A stretch of DNA of 64,000 bases, taken from assembly GCA_001792895.1 (NCBI GenBank), contig MARA01000003.1, forward strand, positions 558,001-622,000. Reading direction: 5' to 3'. Below the pieces are notes generated by a model. It did not search any database, was not told where the DNA came from, and worked only from the letters and a program-made list of their open reading frames with translations. Below are positions 10,516-21,045 of the stretch, in pieces. This stretch comes from Lentinus brumalis (lineage: Eukaryota > Basidiomycota > Agaricomycetes > Polyporales > Polyporaceae). Position numbers and translations under genes: made by a program. Within the stretch, counting starts at the first letter, position 1, and every line of letters starts with the position of its first letter.

Positions 10516-11540
10516 ATGCACCATCTTGACCCCAGCGCCCACATCCTGTCACATGCTGCGGCATCGATGATGACTGGTGCTCATGGACACTCACACCCAG
10601 GGATAGCCTGGCGGGGGCCGCAAGGTACGCGCACACGCCATGTCTCCTAAGGTGGCATGAGCAGTACTGAACTACGCGCAGAATCTGCGGAGTCACGGCA
10701 GAGTGGCCGTTCGTGTACGCTATCTGTTCTGTGGAGTCCCGCCGGACGTACTCCACCCTTTCGGATGGTCTTGTGGTTCACCCCCAACCGCTCTACGCCG
10801 TTCGAGCATTCAACCCGCCCGCACATCACTAGGTTTCTAGAATACAGGCCTTAGCCGGGTGCTGGAGGTTCCACGATACTTTATCAAACTTCCCTTTGCC
10901 CTATGTAGCGGGCTTCGCTCGATCATCCGGTGCACGATGAACCTCGCGGGATTCAGATCCTCCGTAATCTGCGTGCGCATGTCAGCCCTCTGTCCTCATC
11001 TCGTGGCTGGTGGACACGCTGGGACCGTCATGTATGCCATGCTCCAACTTGTTTGGCCTTCGTGCGCCGTTCTCACACCATCTTGCAGCGCCCACAACCC
11101 GTGCCCGTGCGCACGTCCACACGCCGGGCACCGAATACCCAGGATAGACATCCTATTATCCCTACCCGAGTATCGCGGCGGCACCCAGACCCGTCCGCAC
11201 GCCCGCATCTCCACCATCCATCCTTCGCGTGCGCTCATGGCGGTGCTTCCTGCCACGCAGAGTGCGGGGACCTATTCCAATGTGCCCTTATTTGTGCCCT
11301 TATTTGTTCTTCGCATGCTGCCGAGGCGCAGTCTGAATCATGTCGCCTTCTGGGTTCTGAGTTCTCCGACGGACGCTTCTGTTGTGCGGAATGTCCTGGA
11401 AGGCGCAAGGTTCGCGATATTTGCCCGGCGGCACGAGCCATATGCAGCCCTGAGTGGGAACCCCGCGGACGGTCTTTCTTCTGTCTATCTTCGGCGCAGG
11501 CCAGGGAGCTCAGGGAGCCCGCCCCGTGTTGCGAGTGAAC
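10516..11540 (+). pseudogene. broken coding-like region, possibly a decayed regulatory gene
   Basis: Several stretches look coding but sit in different frames without splice sites that join them. They include an ATG at 10516 (MHHLDPSAHILSHAAASMM), a segment near 10682-10810 (VTAEWPFVYAICSVESRR and SDGLVVHPQPLYAVRAF), a piece near 10880-10930 (FPLPYVAGFARSSGA), DEPRGIQILRNLRAHV near 10936, and a cysteine-bearing tail near 11430 with SPEWEPRGRSFFC. The tail weakly recalls a GATA-type finger (SPEW followed by basic residues and C), but the second CxxC is missing. Stops and frame changes between blocks suggest a pseudogene or local sequence errors. It starts only 35 bp after the GPI2 stop. Confidence 0.35.
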
Positions 11541-12142
11541 GGCGGAATCTGCCTATCGCTCGCCCCATAGTGGGCAGATGAGCCTGAACTTTCGTTGGGG
11601 ACTCGGAGCGGGGGCGCGGTGGCTGCGATGGGAGGAGATGGATGACATTGGTATAGACGAAAGCATAGCGCTATATTTACATGCAAAGCAAAGGAACACT
11701 ATATTACAGGCAATACTATTCTACATGAAGTGTACGAGAACATGTGAGAGCGAATAAGTGAGGTGCAGTGTGCATGGATGGAGACAAGATAATGAGATCA
11801 GAGAGTTGAGAGACGAGAGAGGGAATGAGAGTGAGCGGAAGCAGAAGCAGTGGTGATAGTAGCAGTCAAGTCGTCTACAGAGTCCCAAAGCCAGAGCCAG
11901 AGAGCGAAAGAGCGAGATCGCGCGATGCTGTTTCAGTGTTAGTACATATGAGTGTGAGAGCCTCTACTGTAATCATATTCATACTTGATACTTGATACTC
12001 GATACTCAAGATCGTCGTCCGTCCCCCAGGTGGTGTGGCGTGCGTGTACACACGGCCGTGCAATGTGTTGGATCGGCACCGCGTCGTCTTCGTCCTCGTC
12101 TATCGGGTCAACGGGCATCGGGCGCGGAGGCCAGACAGCAAC
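11541..12142. other. intergenic, purine-rich, with a near-palindromic repeat
   Basis: About 600 bp ending at the bZIP stop on the minus strand. Positions about 11740-11880 are strongly GA-rich. At about 11985-12010 the short unit GATACT recurs (ATACTTGATACTTGATACTC) and is nearly self-complementary with the next bases. Probably the 3' untranslated region of the bZIP gene. No gene seen. Confidence 0.4.
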
Positions 12143-13632
12143 TCAAATCCGCAGATCCCCGTCGCTGTCGTGCAATCGCGGCCGCTTTGCAGGGTTCGCG
12201 AGCACATCGATTCCGCGTGCAGCGAGTGCCTCGACCGCCGCCTTTGCTGCGCCCTCGGACGACTTCTTCGTCCGCCCACGCGTCCTGCGAAGCGCGCCGA
12301 ACGCCTGGGCCTTGATGACTGCGAGGGTGCCACAGATGGGAGGCGGACCCGGCGACGGGGAGCGGCTTGTGCGGGACACGGTGCTCGTGCGTGTGCGCGA
12401 GCGGGAGGAGTAGGTGTACGAGGACGACTCGTTGTCGCTCTCGCGCTCGTGCGAGCCGTTATCGGCCCGCGAGTATGGCGACGGAGCTTGGACGGAGCGA
12501 TCTGCGGAAGAGCCAGGATTTGCGGCTGCGCGAGAGCTGTTCATCCGATTCAGGATGGTCGTGACGTCGGCTGTCCCGCCGTGCAGCGTGAGCTCGGGCG
12601 CGTGTGTCGAGCGGCGACTATGGAATTCGGGCCTGTCAGATAGTGACGTGCCCTCTGGGAAGGTGAACGCGTAGGAGGGAGGGGCGATTGACATGGACGA
12701 CGCGGACGACGGCGTCGAGGCGGCAGGGGAGAGAGAGCGGCTTGGCGCGAACATATATGGGGAAGTAGCGAGCGGGGCGAGTGGAACCTTTTGGTCTTCA
12801 ACCACTCCGTATCGGGACGGGTACGAGATGTCTGATGCCGTGAGGGTGGGCGACTCGACAAAGGTGGGAGAATGTGCTGCACTGCTGCTGTCCATGGACC
12901 CAGGGTCGCTGACAGCTTGCCCAGCATGACCCACCCAGCCGTTGTTATCGCGAGGGGAGGTGTCGATGGGGTAGGGGCCATACGGGTCGTATCGCGCCAT
13001 CCGCCCCTGCCCGTCCATGGAACGAGTATCTGACCCACTGGCGGCCATGGGGACGTAGCCGAGGGCGGGCGAACGTTGTGAGTAATCTTGGCCATTGTAG
13101 GAGGGCCCGCCCATCGAGCCAGAGGAGTGATTAGCAGAGGGATAGCGCATGCCGTCGTCGGCGTAGTTGCTGGGGGGCGCGGAGGGCATGGAGGAGGACA
13201 TGGTGACGGGAGGGGTGCGGACGGGAGCGTACGACATGGGATAGTCATCCTGGGGTTCGCGATCGACCTTCTTCTGGTGCTCGTACACCCTGAAGAGGCT
13301 CTCCTTGTGCTCAAGCTCTCTCTTGAGGCGCGCGTTCTCCTGGCGAGTCTCCTGCAGCTGGCTCTCTGTGTGGCGACATGACTCCTGGAGCTGGAGGACG
13401 ACAGACTCTAGGTTGGTGACTGTGGCGGGGGTGGGCGGGATCAGCGGGGGCGGTCAGCGCGGCAGGGAGGGAGAGGCGGACCTGTCTCCTCGAGCGTCGC
13501 GATGTAGTTGGCACGGCGGGCGCGGAAGGCAGCCTGAGCGTCGGCATTCTTTTTCTTGCGGAGGGCAGCGTCGGAGAGGCGGGGACCAGCACCGTCGTCT
13601 GAGCCGGCTTTAGGATCGGGAGATGGAGGCAT
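12143..13632 (-). CDS. bZIP transcription factor
   Basis: Two exons (13482-13632 and 12143-13419) separated by a 62-nt intron give 475 residues. The basic region reads ALRKKKNADAQAAFRARR, matching the bZIP pattern N-x7-R, and runs straight into a heptad region (IATLEETVTNLESVVLQLQ, then LQETRQENARLKRELEH). The DNA-binding region is therefore at residues about 20-90, near the N-terminus. The rest is long, Ser/Pro/Tyr-rich and low in structure, as in activation domains, with basic patches near the C-terminus (RTRGRTKKSSEG, AKRPRLHDSD) that could serve nuclear import. It should bind DNA as a dimer; its targets are unknown. Confidence 0.88.
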
Positions 13633-14066
13633 GGCGCGGGCAGGAAGACGAGCTCACGGGCCACGGAGCGAGAGAGCTGGGCGATATAAATTCGGATAGC
13701 TGGCGTGCACTCGGGCGGGCAGAAAAAGAACGCAGCCCGGGCACGAGGAGAGGACCGGGGCGGCGAGGGAATCCGCCTCCCAAATCATCGCCCTTTCTCA
13801 TCACTCGCGACTGCCCCAGAGCCTAATCCACTTTCTCCATCTCAGGTCCGATCCACCGACGCGTGTATGGCAGCACAGGTCCACCCCCCCGGCTCTCCTG
13901 CGTCTATCGCCCGTGTCCCCGCCCCACGTGTCCCGCCCGTCCACACCACATCCACTCGAGCACAACAACACATTCATTGTCCACGCTGCAATCCACAGCG
14001 AACGCACCCGAGCCCACCCAGCCATGCCCGGTCTCACCCTCGACAATCACCCCCGCCCGACGCGTC
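13633..14066. promoter_or_regulatory. promoter of the bZIP gene, pyrimidine-rich
   Basis: Between the bZIP start and the APC4 stop, both minus strand. A TATAAA-like element (GATATAAATTC) lies near 13683 on the plus strand. The rest is CA/CT-rich; a (TCC)n run at about 14070-14100 codes for the glutamate tail of APC4. No separate gene. Confidence 0.4.
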
Positions 14067-17000
14067 CTATTCCTCCTCCTCCTCCTCTTCCTCCTCCTCC
14101 CCGGCCATGTCCAGTACCTCCAGCGTCAGCCCCGCGTCGTCCAGCACGCATGCCACCCGCCGTCCGACCCGTCCATTCACCGCCAAGCTCGCGCCCCCCG
14201 TCGTGCACCCGCTCAGCTGCCGTGACTGAATGATCGGTGCGGGAGCCGAGGCGATCTAGATAGAAAATAATAATAAACAGAGATTCTTCAGTAACGCCGC
14301 CGTGACGCGACGCTGGCGCAGCCAGCCCGTAACAATGCACCCATACCTGTCCGTTCGCCAACAACCCCAGCACGTCGCCCATCAGCGTTTCTCGAGTCGT
14401 GCCGTTTACGTACTCGTGGGACGGGATCGTGTGGTAGATTAAATTCGCATAGCCGACCGTCGCGATACAGGCTCCTGCTCGGCGATCGTGATGAGCGGAC
14501 GGACGGACGGGCGCGCCCTGGCACTTACTTTGCTGATCCTGCGGCCTGTAAACGATCACCACCACCTCCGAGTCGAAAAAGTCCACATCAAGCAGTTCGA
14601 ACGGCACGGGCTCCTCGCTTCCATCCTCCGAGGCACTGCACTCCAGTACCGCGACTTCGACCGTCGGCACACTCGTCAGAGCGCCCAGACCCTGTTGCAG
14701 CCGTGCAATGCACACTAGAGCACAACGGCAACGTCAGAGATCACTCAACGTGGAACAGCGCAGGTGCTAGGAAGGGGGCTCTGAGGGCTTACGGTAGGAC
14801 CGCCCACCGTCATGCGGCGGCCTGATTGCAAGGTATTGGAGAAAACTGTCCGGCTGCAGATTCGGTCAGCTAGAGAACCACGACACGCTGTAGACTCGTA
14901 GTCGCTTACCTGGCTCTCATCTGGGATTGTCCGCTCACGTATCAGAGGCACGGAGCTCGGGAAACCGCTGCTTGCAGCTGACTGCGGGGTAGTGTCCGGG
15001 CCTTCGGTTGAAGCGTGCTCGAGAAACGCAGACCCAGCCACCAGCTCTGCAGTCCGAGCAGCCGTCCTGGCAGCCTCCTGGAACATCTTCTGGCATCTCT
15101 CCGCTAGTGTCGTCAGCAGCGTGTCCAGGTTCCGCTCGATAGGCGACAGGTCGCGAGGTTTGACGTCCTGTTTCCCGGGAGCCGGAAAATAGGCAGGTCG
15201 CTTCCGTCAGGCGCCGCGTCGTAATGCGGGGTTCGCGAAAACTCTCCAACACACCTTGTGCACGGTTTGATCCCACTGGTCGAGAGCAGCCCGAGCCTTC
15301 GAAATGGCCTCCTTGACGGACGCTTTCTCGCTCGGCACACCAAGCCCTTCATGGTTGATCCGCCCACTGGTGCCCACGAACCACTTGTCGATCGGGCTAG
15401 CGGTGAGGCTAGAGGTCAGGTATTCGTTGACCTCGAGGATGTCGTGCTGAGGGCGCGGGCCGTTGTGGTCTCCGGTGGCATTCACCCGAGCGGCCTCTGC
15501 ACGTCACATAATGTGGCATGGAAATGCGCCAATGTGGAATGCACGTACCATATCGTATCCACTTCATGAACTCCTTGAAGCGAAGGAGTTCTTTCCGTGC
15601 AGCATTGGCGAGCCAACTTGCCTGGAAGATGGCTGTGGCGGTGAGCTCAAGGCAAGCTTCTACCTCCGCGGGTTTGATTTCACACCGCGCGTACTGAGGT
15701 CTGCAGGCGGTGTCAGCGAAGTTCTCAGACAGGAGCCATCACTGAAGCTTACAATGCGGCCCAGCCCTGCATGTCCTGCAACACCAGATGCAGACGTTGG
15801 CAAGCTGGAGCGGCACGCTTCTCTGAAAGGTCCCGCAGCCTGATCAACGCTTCACACATCACCGTCTCCCATTTCTGGATGCTCTGCTTCCACCTGTGAG
15901 TACAGCAAGCGAGAGGACGACGGAGTCTGGACACACCCTGTCGCTCATATGTTCGCCACTACCGAGAAAGTCCATCAATCCGTCCGACGAACGCCCCGTC
16001 GTGAGAAGGCACGTCAGGTCCAACACTGCGTGTGGCTCCTCCTCTGCCCGACATTAAATATCAGACCACCCACGAGAGAGTCAATCGCTACTCACGGCCG
16101 AAGGCAGTGGCTTGCCTAGAATTCAACGCTTGCACCCACTTGGGTCCGAGCTCCCGAGCGCCGACCTGCGTCTCCGAACCAAACCACACTGCACGCATGT
16201 CCTTGACCACGCGGAGGGCATACGACAGTAAGTCTAGCGCGGCGGTTGACGCCCTAGCGACATCTCGGAGATGCCTGCCTGGAAGATATGGTAGTTTGAT
16301 GATGTGAGGGAAAAGCCCGACAGCCCCATCGCTGTTGGGAGTTATGGGCCCGATATGAGAGAAGAAGTACTCCCGATGTTTATAGAAGGACCTCGGGAAG
16401 TGTTTGCCGCGGGGAATGTATACTGGGCCCATTCTATAGGTGCCTTCCAAGTACATGTGCACGAAGCCGAGGGTGTCAGCGACGGCAAGTATACTGTTGG
16501 TATTGGTGTCGTCCTGCTCGTCTTCCGCTTCCGGGAACGACGTATCGGCACTGGGTTTGTTCACCGCGATTGATGCGGCAGTATGGTCGTACGGTAGAGT
16601 CGGCCAATCGTATACACAGTGTGGAAGCGGTGCCTTCTGAACTGGTCGATTACGAGCACCTTGGAAAGCGAAGAGTTCGCTGGATCTGTGTCCATGTGAG
16701 CGACCGAGCAAACAATGACGACGGGTGAGGCGAACCCAAGAGGCTTGATTTCGTCCTGAAGAGGGTCTAGCAGCGGCAGATTTCTCAGGACGCTGTGAGC
16801 GGCACCAGTCTGGGGCGGTCGTGTCTGCATGCTTTGCCATCGGTAGTCCACAAAATGAGCTTACTATATCATCCCCCCTCTTGAAGATATCAGGGAGGCC
16901 GTTGCCGACGATCTGCTTCTCCTCTCGGAACCACCAGATTCCGCGCACGTTTCCGTGATACGCATCGAAGTGCACGGGAATACAGACCTGGACGCGGCCG

Positions 17001-17349
17001 TTTTGTATTGAGTGAATGGTGAGTAATGCTGGATTAGATGCAACGGCAACGCTCTGAACTGTGGACACTCAGTGGGTGCGAGAACCACTTGGATATGATC
17101 TCTTGCGCTCGTACCATCTGGGCTCCAGGTAACACCAACAATCTCCTCTTGAGGTTTGGTATGCGATGGATTGTGCAAGGCGACCTCCCACTTCTTGGCG
17201 CCGTGCATCTTGTACAAGGTCATTTTAGCCTGACCAGCTACATGAGTTATCACCAGGACAAGATCTTTGTCGGGACACCATGATGTATGCAGGACGCGTG
17301 AAGGATTCGGCAGCCGTATGGTTGCCACAGGCACTATCGCCGTCGCCAT
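14067..17349 (-). CDS. APC4: anaphase-promoting complex subunit 4
   Basis: Thirteen exons close to 852 residues with intact frame (17115-17349, 16865-17058, 16736-16809, 16096-16685, 15935-16043, 15753-15893, 15549-15700, 15255-15496, 14910-15167, 14793-14853, 14529-14714, 14347-14474, 14067-14255). The N-terminal part is WD40-like: HTSWCPDKDLVLVIT, VTWSPDG, GNVRGIWWF and NSILAVADTLGFVHMYLEG. The long helical APC4 domain follows, with GEHMSDRVWKQSIQKWETVM, FLRFKEF-type helices and ASPIDKWFVG. The protein ends in a run of nine glutamates. APC4 is a scaffold subunit of the cyclosome E3 ubiquitin ligase that drives mitotic exit. The intron at 15894-15934 uses a weak GTGTCC donor, and the one at 16686-16735 was placed to keep SSELFAFQG in frame. 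Confidence 0.85.
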
Positions 17350-17933
17350 TGCATACGAGTGCGTTGGTTAGCTAACGCAACGCGTAAGAAGGTTGTAAGT
17401 TTGCAAAATCGGACCGCACTCACCTTGACCGTGTTCTTTGCGTCTATCCCACGATGTTGCACTACCCCAGAGGCTAGAAATGATGCCCTTGCGAATTGCG
17501 GGTAAAGTTGTTCAATGAGGTTGTTTGCCTTTTGTCCTAAGGGTCGCACGTCGTATTCGCATGAAGGCAGGAAGCGGGGCATACATTCAGAAGAGTCTGA
17601 GCGACGTGCCACTCGGGCCACTGTCCGGACGAGAAAGACACACAAGCGCCCGCGAGACGCGTAAGGACCGCGTACCGTCACGAATCTGTCACACCCTAGA
17701 TCCCGTCACGCCTTGCCGGGCCCCAATCTCAAGTCTGCCCGTCAGGCGGCAATGACCTGGATTCCACAGCCTTTGCTTGATGGCCACTGAATACATCTGC
17801 ATAGCATCAGCTTCGCAGATTGAATCCCTCAACGTTGCGGTGACCGTTCATACAGCGAATGCCATGGCAGCAGACTCATGCAAGAAAGCGGCAAGACATG
17901 GGACAACAGGAGTGTACCGGAGTTCGCAAGGTT
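17350..17933. other. intergenic: APC4 promoter and DRS1 3' end
   Basis: 584 bp between two minus-strand genes. No domain-bearing frame, repeat or RNA gene recognised. Confidence 0.4.
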
Positions 17934-20650
17934 CTATGCCTTCCGCTTACCACCTTTCTTCTTCCCCATGCCCCCAATCACGTCCCCCTTCTTCGCTCTC
18001 ACACCCTCCCGAGCCGTTCGCTGGCCCATCTCCTTGTCAAATGCCCCACCCTTCGCGCTCCTCGATCGTGCGGCCTTTTTCTTCTTATCCTTCTTCGCCG
18101 ATGTGTGTCGTCGCTCGGGCTCGCCAATCTTTGCTGGGCGCGACGCCTTCTTGGCAGAACGTACCGCAGCCCGGATCGCGCCAGTCTCCGCCGCGTCGTC
18201 TTCCATCGCCATCTTCCTCCGCTTGGCCCGTCTCGAGAGACCAGAGAACTTGTCTCGTTTGGGCTGGCCAGAGCAGGGTCAGCTGAATTCGGATCAAGGT
18301 GTTCGCGTTACGTACCTTGGTCTCGGCTGACTCCTTCTTCGCCTTTCCCTTTTTGCCAGCGTCAAACCCGGTCTCGTACTGCTGTTTACTCAACGCTGGA
18401 GGGAAAGATGAGTCGGTCTGGGGCAGCACGGTCATGATTTCCCACAGAGTACTTACCCTCTGCTTTTGCTTTTTCCTTCTCCGTCTGGAACCAAGTGCGA
18501 GCGGGCCGCGAAAAGATCTCCGCTTCGTGCTCAATCATATTCTGGCCTTTCTTCAGTTCCATCTCAGCTTGGCGAAGCTGTCAACGAGTATCAGTCCAAC
18601 TATCTATAGAGCGACGGACCGCCAGTGCACGTACATGTTTCTCCTCCTTCTCCTCCTGCAAAATGTCGGAGATCTCCTGCTTGAGACTGTCCAGCTTCTG
18701 GGACCATTTGCTAACCACTTCAGGCGGGACCTGGCGGTGCCGCACCTGGTCCTCGCCGGAAGAATGCTTTATGGCCGCCTTCAGCATCTTCCGATCGGCT
18801 TCTCCTACGAGGGTGACAGATCTGTCAAGGGGAGTCAATTGGAATCGTTCCGAGAAGTTCCTAAGAAGGTCAATGTCGGCGTATCGGACTTACCGTCCTT
18901 TCTTTCCTGCTCGTGCCGTACGCCCCACACGGTGCAGGTACTGCGCAAGCTGGCCCGGCATGTCATAGTTGATGATCGTCTCAACCCCCTTGATGTCCAG
19001 ACCACGGGAGGCGAGGTCGGTAGCCATGAGATAGTCCACGTGCCCATCGCGGAACTGCTGGAGCGCTTTTAATCTCTGTCGACGACGCAGTCAGTGCGAA
19101 GGTCATCAATCCAGAACCTTGACGGCGTACCTGCTCTTGACTGAGATCACCATGCAGCTCGTCGCATTTCATGTCCAGGAGACTGAAGACGATCCGCATT
19201 TGGTGGGCAAGCTTCTTACTCCGGAAGAAGATGATGACACGAGACTTGAAGGTTCGTTTGCACAGCGCCAGAAGCAACGCAGACCGCTCCGATTCCTTCC
19301 CAGCGCGGACGCGAACGAACTCCTGCACGAGGCCACGAGCCGTGCTGCGCTTCGGGTCGACGAACAGCCTAACCGGCTTATTGAGAGACATGCGCACCAG
19401 CTCGTCGACAGAGTCAGTCATGGTAGCCGAGAAGAGCATCGTCTGCCGCGAAGTCGGACAGGATTTGATGATTTCAGAGAGCTCATCCGCGAAACCGTCC
19501 TCGAGCATCCGGTCAGCTTCGTCAAGTACGAGAATGTCGAGGGCGTCGAGAGTGAAGGTCGGGGAGTTGCGGATATGGTCGATGAGTCGGCCAGGAGTAG
19601 CAATGACTACATCTGGGCGTGTGCGCAAGTTCGCTTCCTGTGCCTTGACAGACAGACCGCCTGGAAGTAAGAGACCGATATTTGTTAGCAACGCACTCTT
19701 CCCTGAGAGGTTAACGGGCACACGAACCTACGACTAAGGCAAAACGGATATCCGTATGAGCCGCCAACTTCGTGCCGACCTCGTAGCACTGCACGCCCAG
19801 CTCGCGAGTGGGCACGAGGACAAGACACCGGGTCGCAGCGGCCTTCTTCCCTCGGTCGCGGTACATGAGGCGTTCGAGCATTGGGATGATGAACGCCGCC
19901 GTCTTCCCAGAGCCAGTGACGGCATTGCCAACAACATCCTTGCCAAGGAGTGCGACGGGGATGGTGGCGGCTTGGATGGGCGTGGGTGTGGTGAAGCCTA
20001 ATGAAGTGATGGACTTGATGATCGGTCGAGAAAGATTCATGGAGAGAAAGGAGGTGTGAGCGTCCGAGGGTCCAGACTCTGAGTCGAAGAAGGCCGCCTT
20101 GCGCTCTTTCTCTGCCTGTGTTTCCTCCTCGGAGTCGTCGTCCTCGGACGAGTAGGCAGCGTCCTCCGCGCCGTCGCCCCCATCGTCCGACATGCCTTCG
20201 TCTCCATCTGCCTCTTCGTCAGAAGTTTCCAAAGGATCTTCCTCCTCATCCGCGGACAAGCCCTGAAACTCGTCCTCTGACACTTCCGACGCTTCAGAAC
20301 CATCCTCGTCCTCCTCGTCCTCACTGCTCCCAGACTCCTCTTCATCTTCCTCCGTGTCCGCGTCCTCGTCATCTTCGTCCTCTTCGGCGGGTCTTTTTCG
20401 CTTCCCATTAACGGTAGCACGAAGTTTACGGCGCGCTATGATATCGTCCACTGAGATGGGTTCCTAGCAGATTGTTAGCAGCCACCGGAGTACATACCGA
20501 TGTTCAGCATACCGGCTTGGAGCCCTTTTTGACGAGATCTTGCACGTCCAGATGGTCATTGAGGAAGTCATTGTAAGGGTCGCCCGAGAGGTCAAAAGAA
20601 AACGCCGGGTCAAGCTCAATGGCCTCTTCAGCAGTTTGTGTCTTGGACAT
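17934..20650 (-). CDS. DRS1: DEAD-box ATP-dependent RNA helicase (Drs1/DDX27)
   Basis: Eight exons (20513-20650, 19728-20463, 19131-19660, 18894-19075, 18635-18821, 18457-18577, 18316-18395, 17934-18263) give 767 residues. After an acidic N-terminus (Asp/Glu/Ser runs) all helicase motifs appear in order: Q motif GFTTPTPIQ, motif [12 protein letters not shown], Ia PTRELG, Ib [54 protein letters not shown] and [15 protein letters not shown]. The lysine-rich C-terminal extension ([16 protein letters not shown]) fits the nucleolar Drs1/DDX27 family, which acts in 27S pre-rRNA processing for the large ribosomal subunit. An upstream in-frame ATG at 20743 exists but adds a sequence lacking family features. 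Confidence 0.93.
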
Positions 20651-21045
20651 TGGCGACAAGTGGGAAGGAGCACAAATTATTTTGCCGCCCGTGCCATTGC
20701 GGTCCGGTGAAAGGACCGAACTGTCCAGCCAATCACATTTCAAGCTCAGAACTCGCTAACACCCTAGTACTCAAGATCCTAAGAGACTGCAAATCGAACT
20801 AGATTGCATGGGTAGATGTCTCAGGAGAAATCGTAAAGGTTCGTGAGGGTCATGCGCAAGGGTATCATATAGTTTGCGATCCAAAGGCCCGCATACAGAC
20901 TTCGTCATATTCAGCATAGCAGAGGTCGACAACAAGGGTAATACAATCCGCGAGTAATGTATCATCATAGATATGTGCTGTGGGTGGCGAGGAGAAAGCA
21001 AGGTATATGGAAAGCGACGGAGACACGACGTTGTGATAGATGCGT
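20651..21045. other. intergenic between DRS1 start and RasGEF stop
   Basis: 395 bp. Contains the DRS1 promoter and the 3' untranslated region of the RasGEF gene. No other feature seen. Confidence 0.4.

Noticed and set aside
16634..16659. A 26-nt intron in APC4
   Set aside because: It would keep frame but is shorter than any other intron here; a 50-nt intron at 16686-16735 keeps the SSELFAFQG block and fits better.
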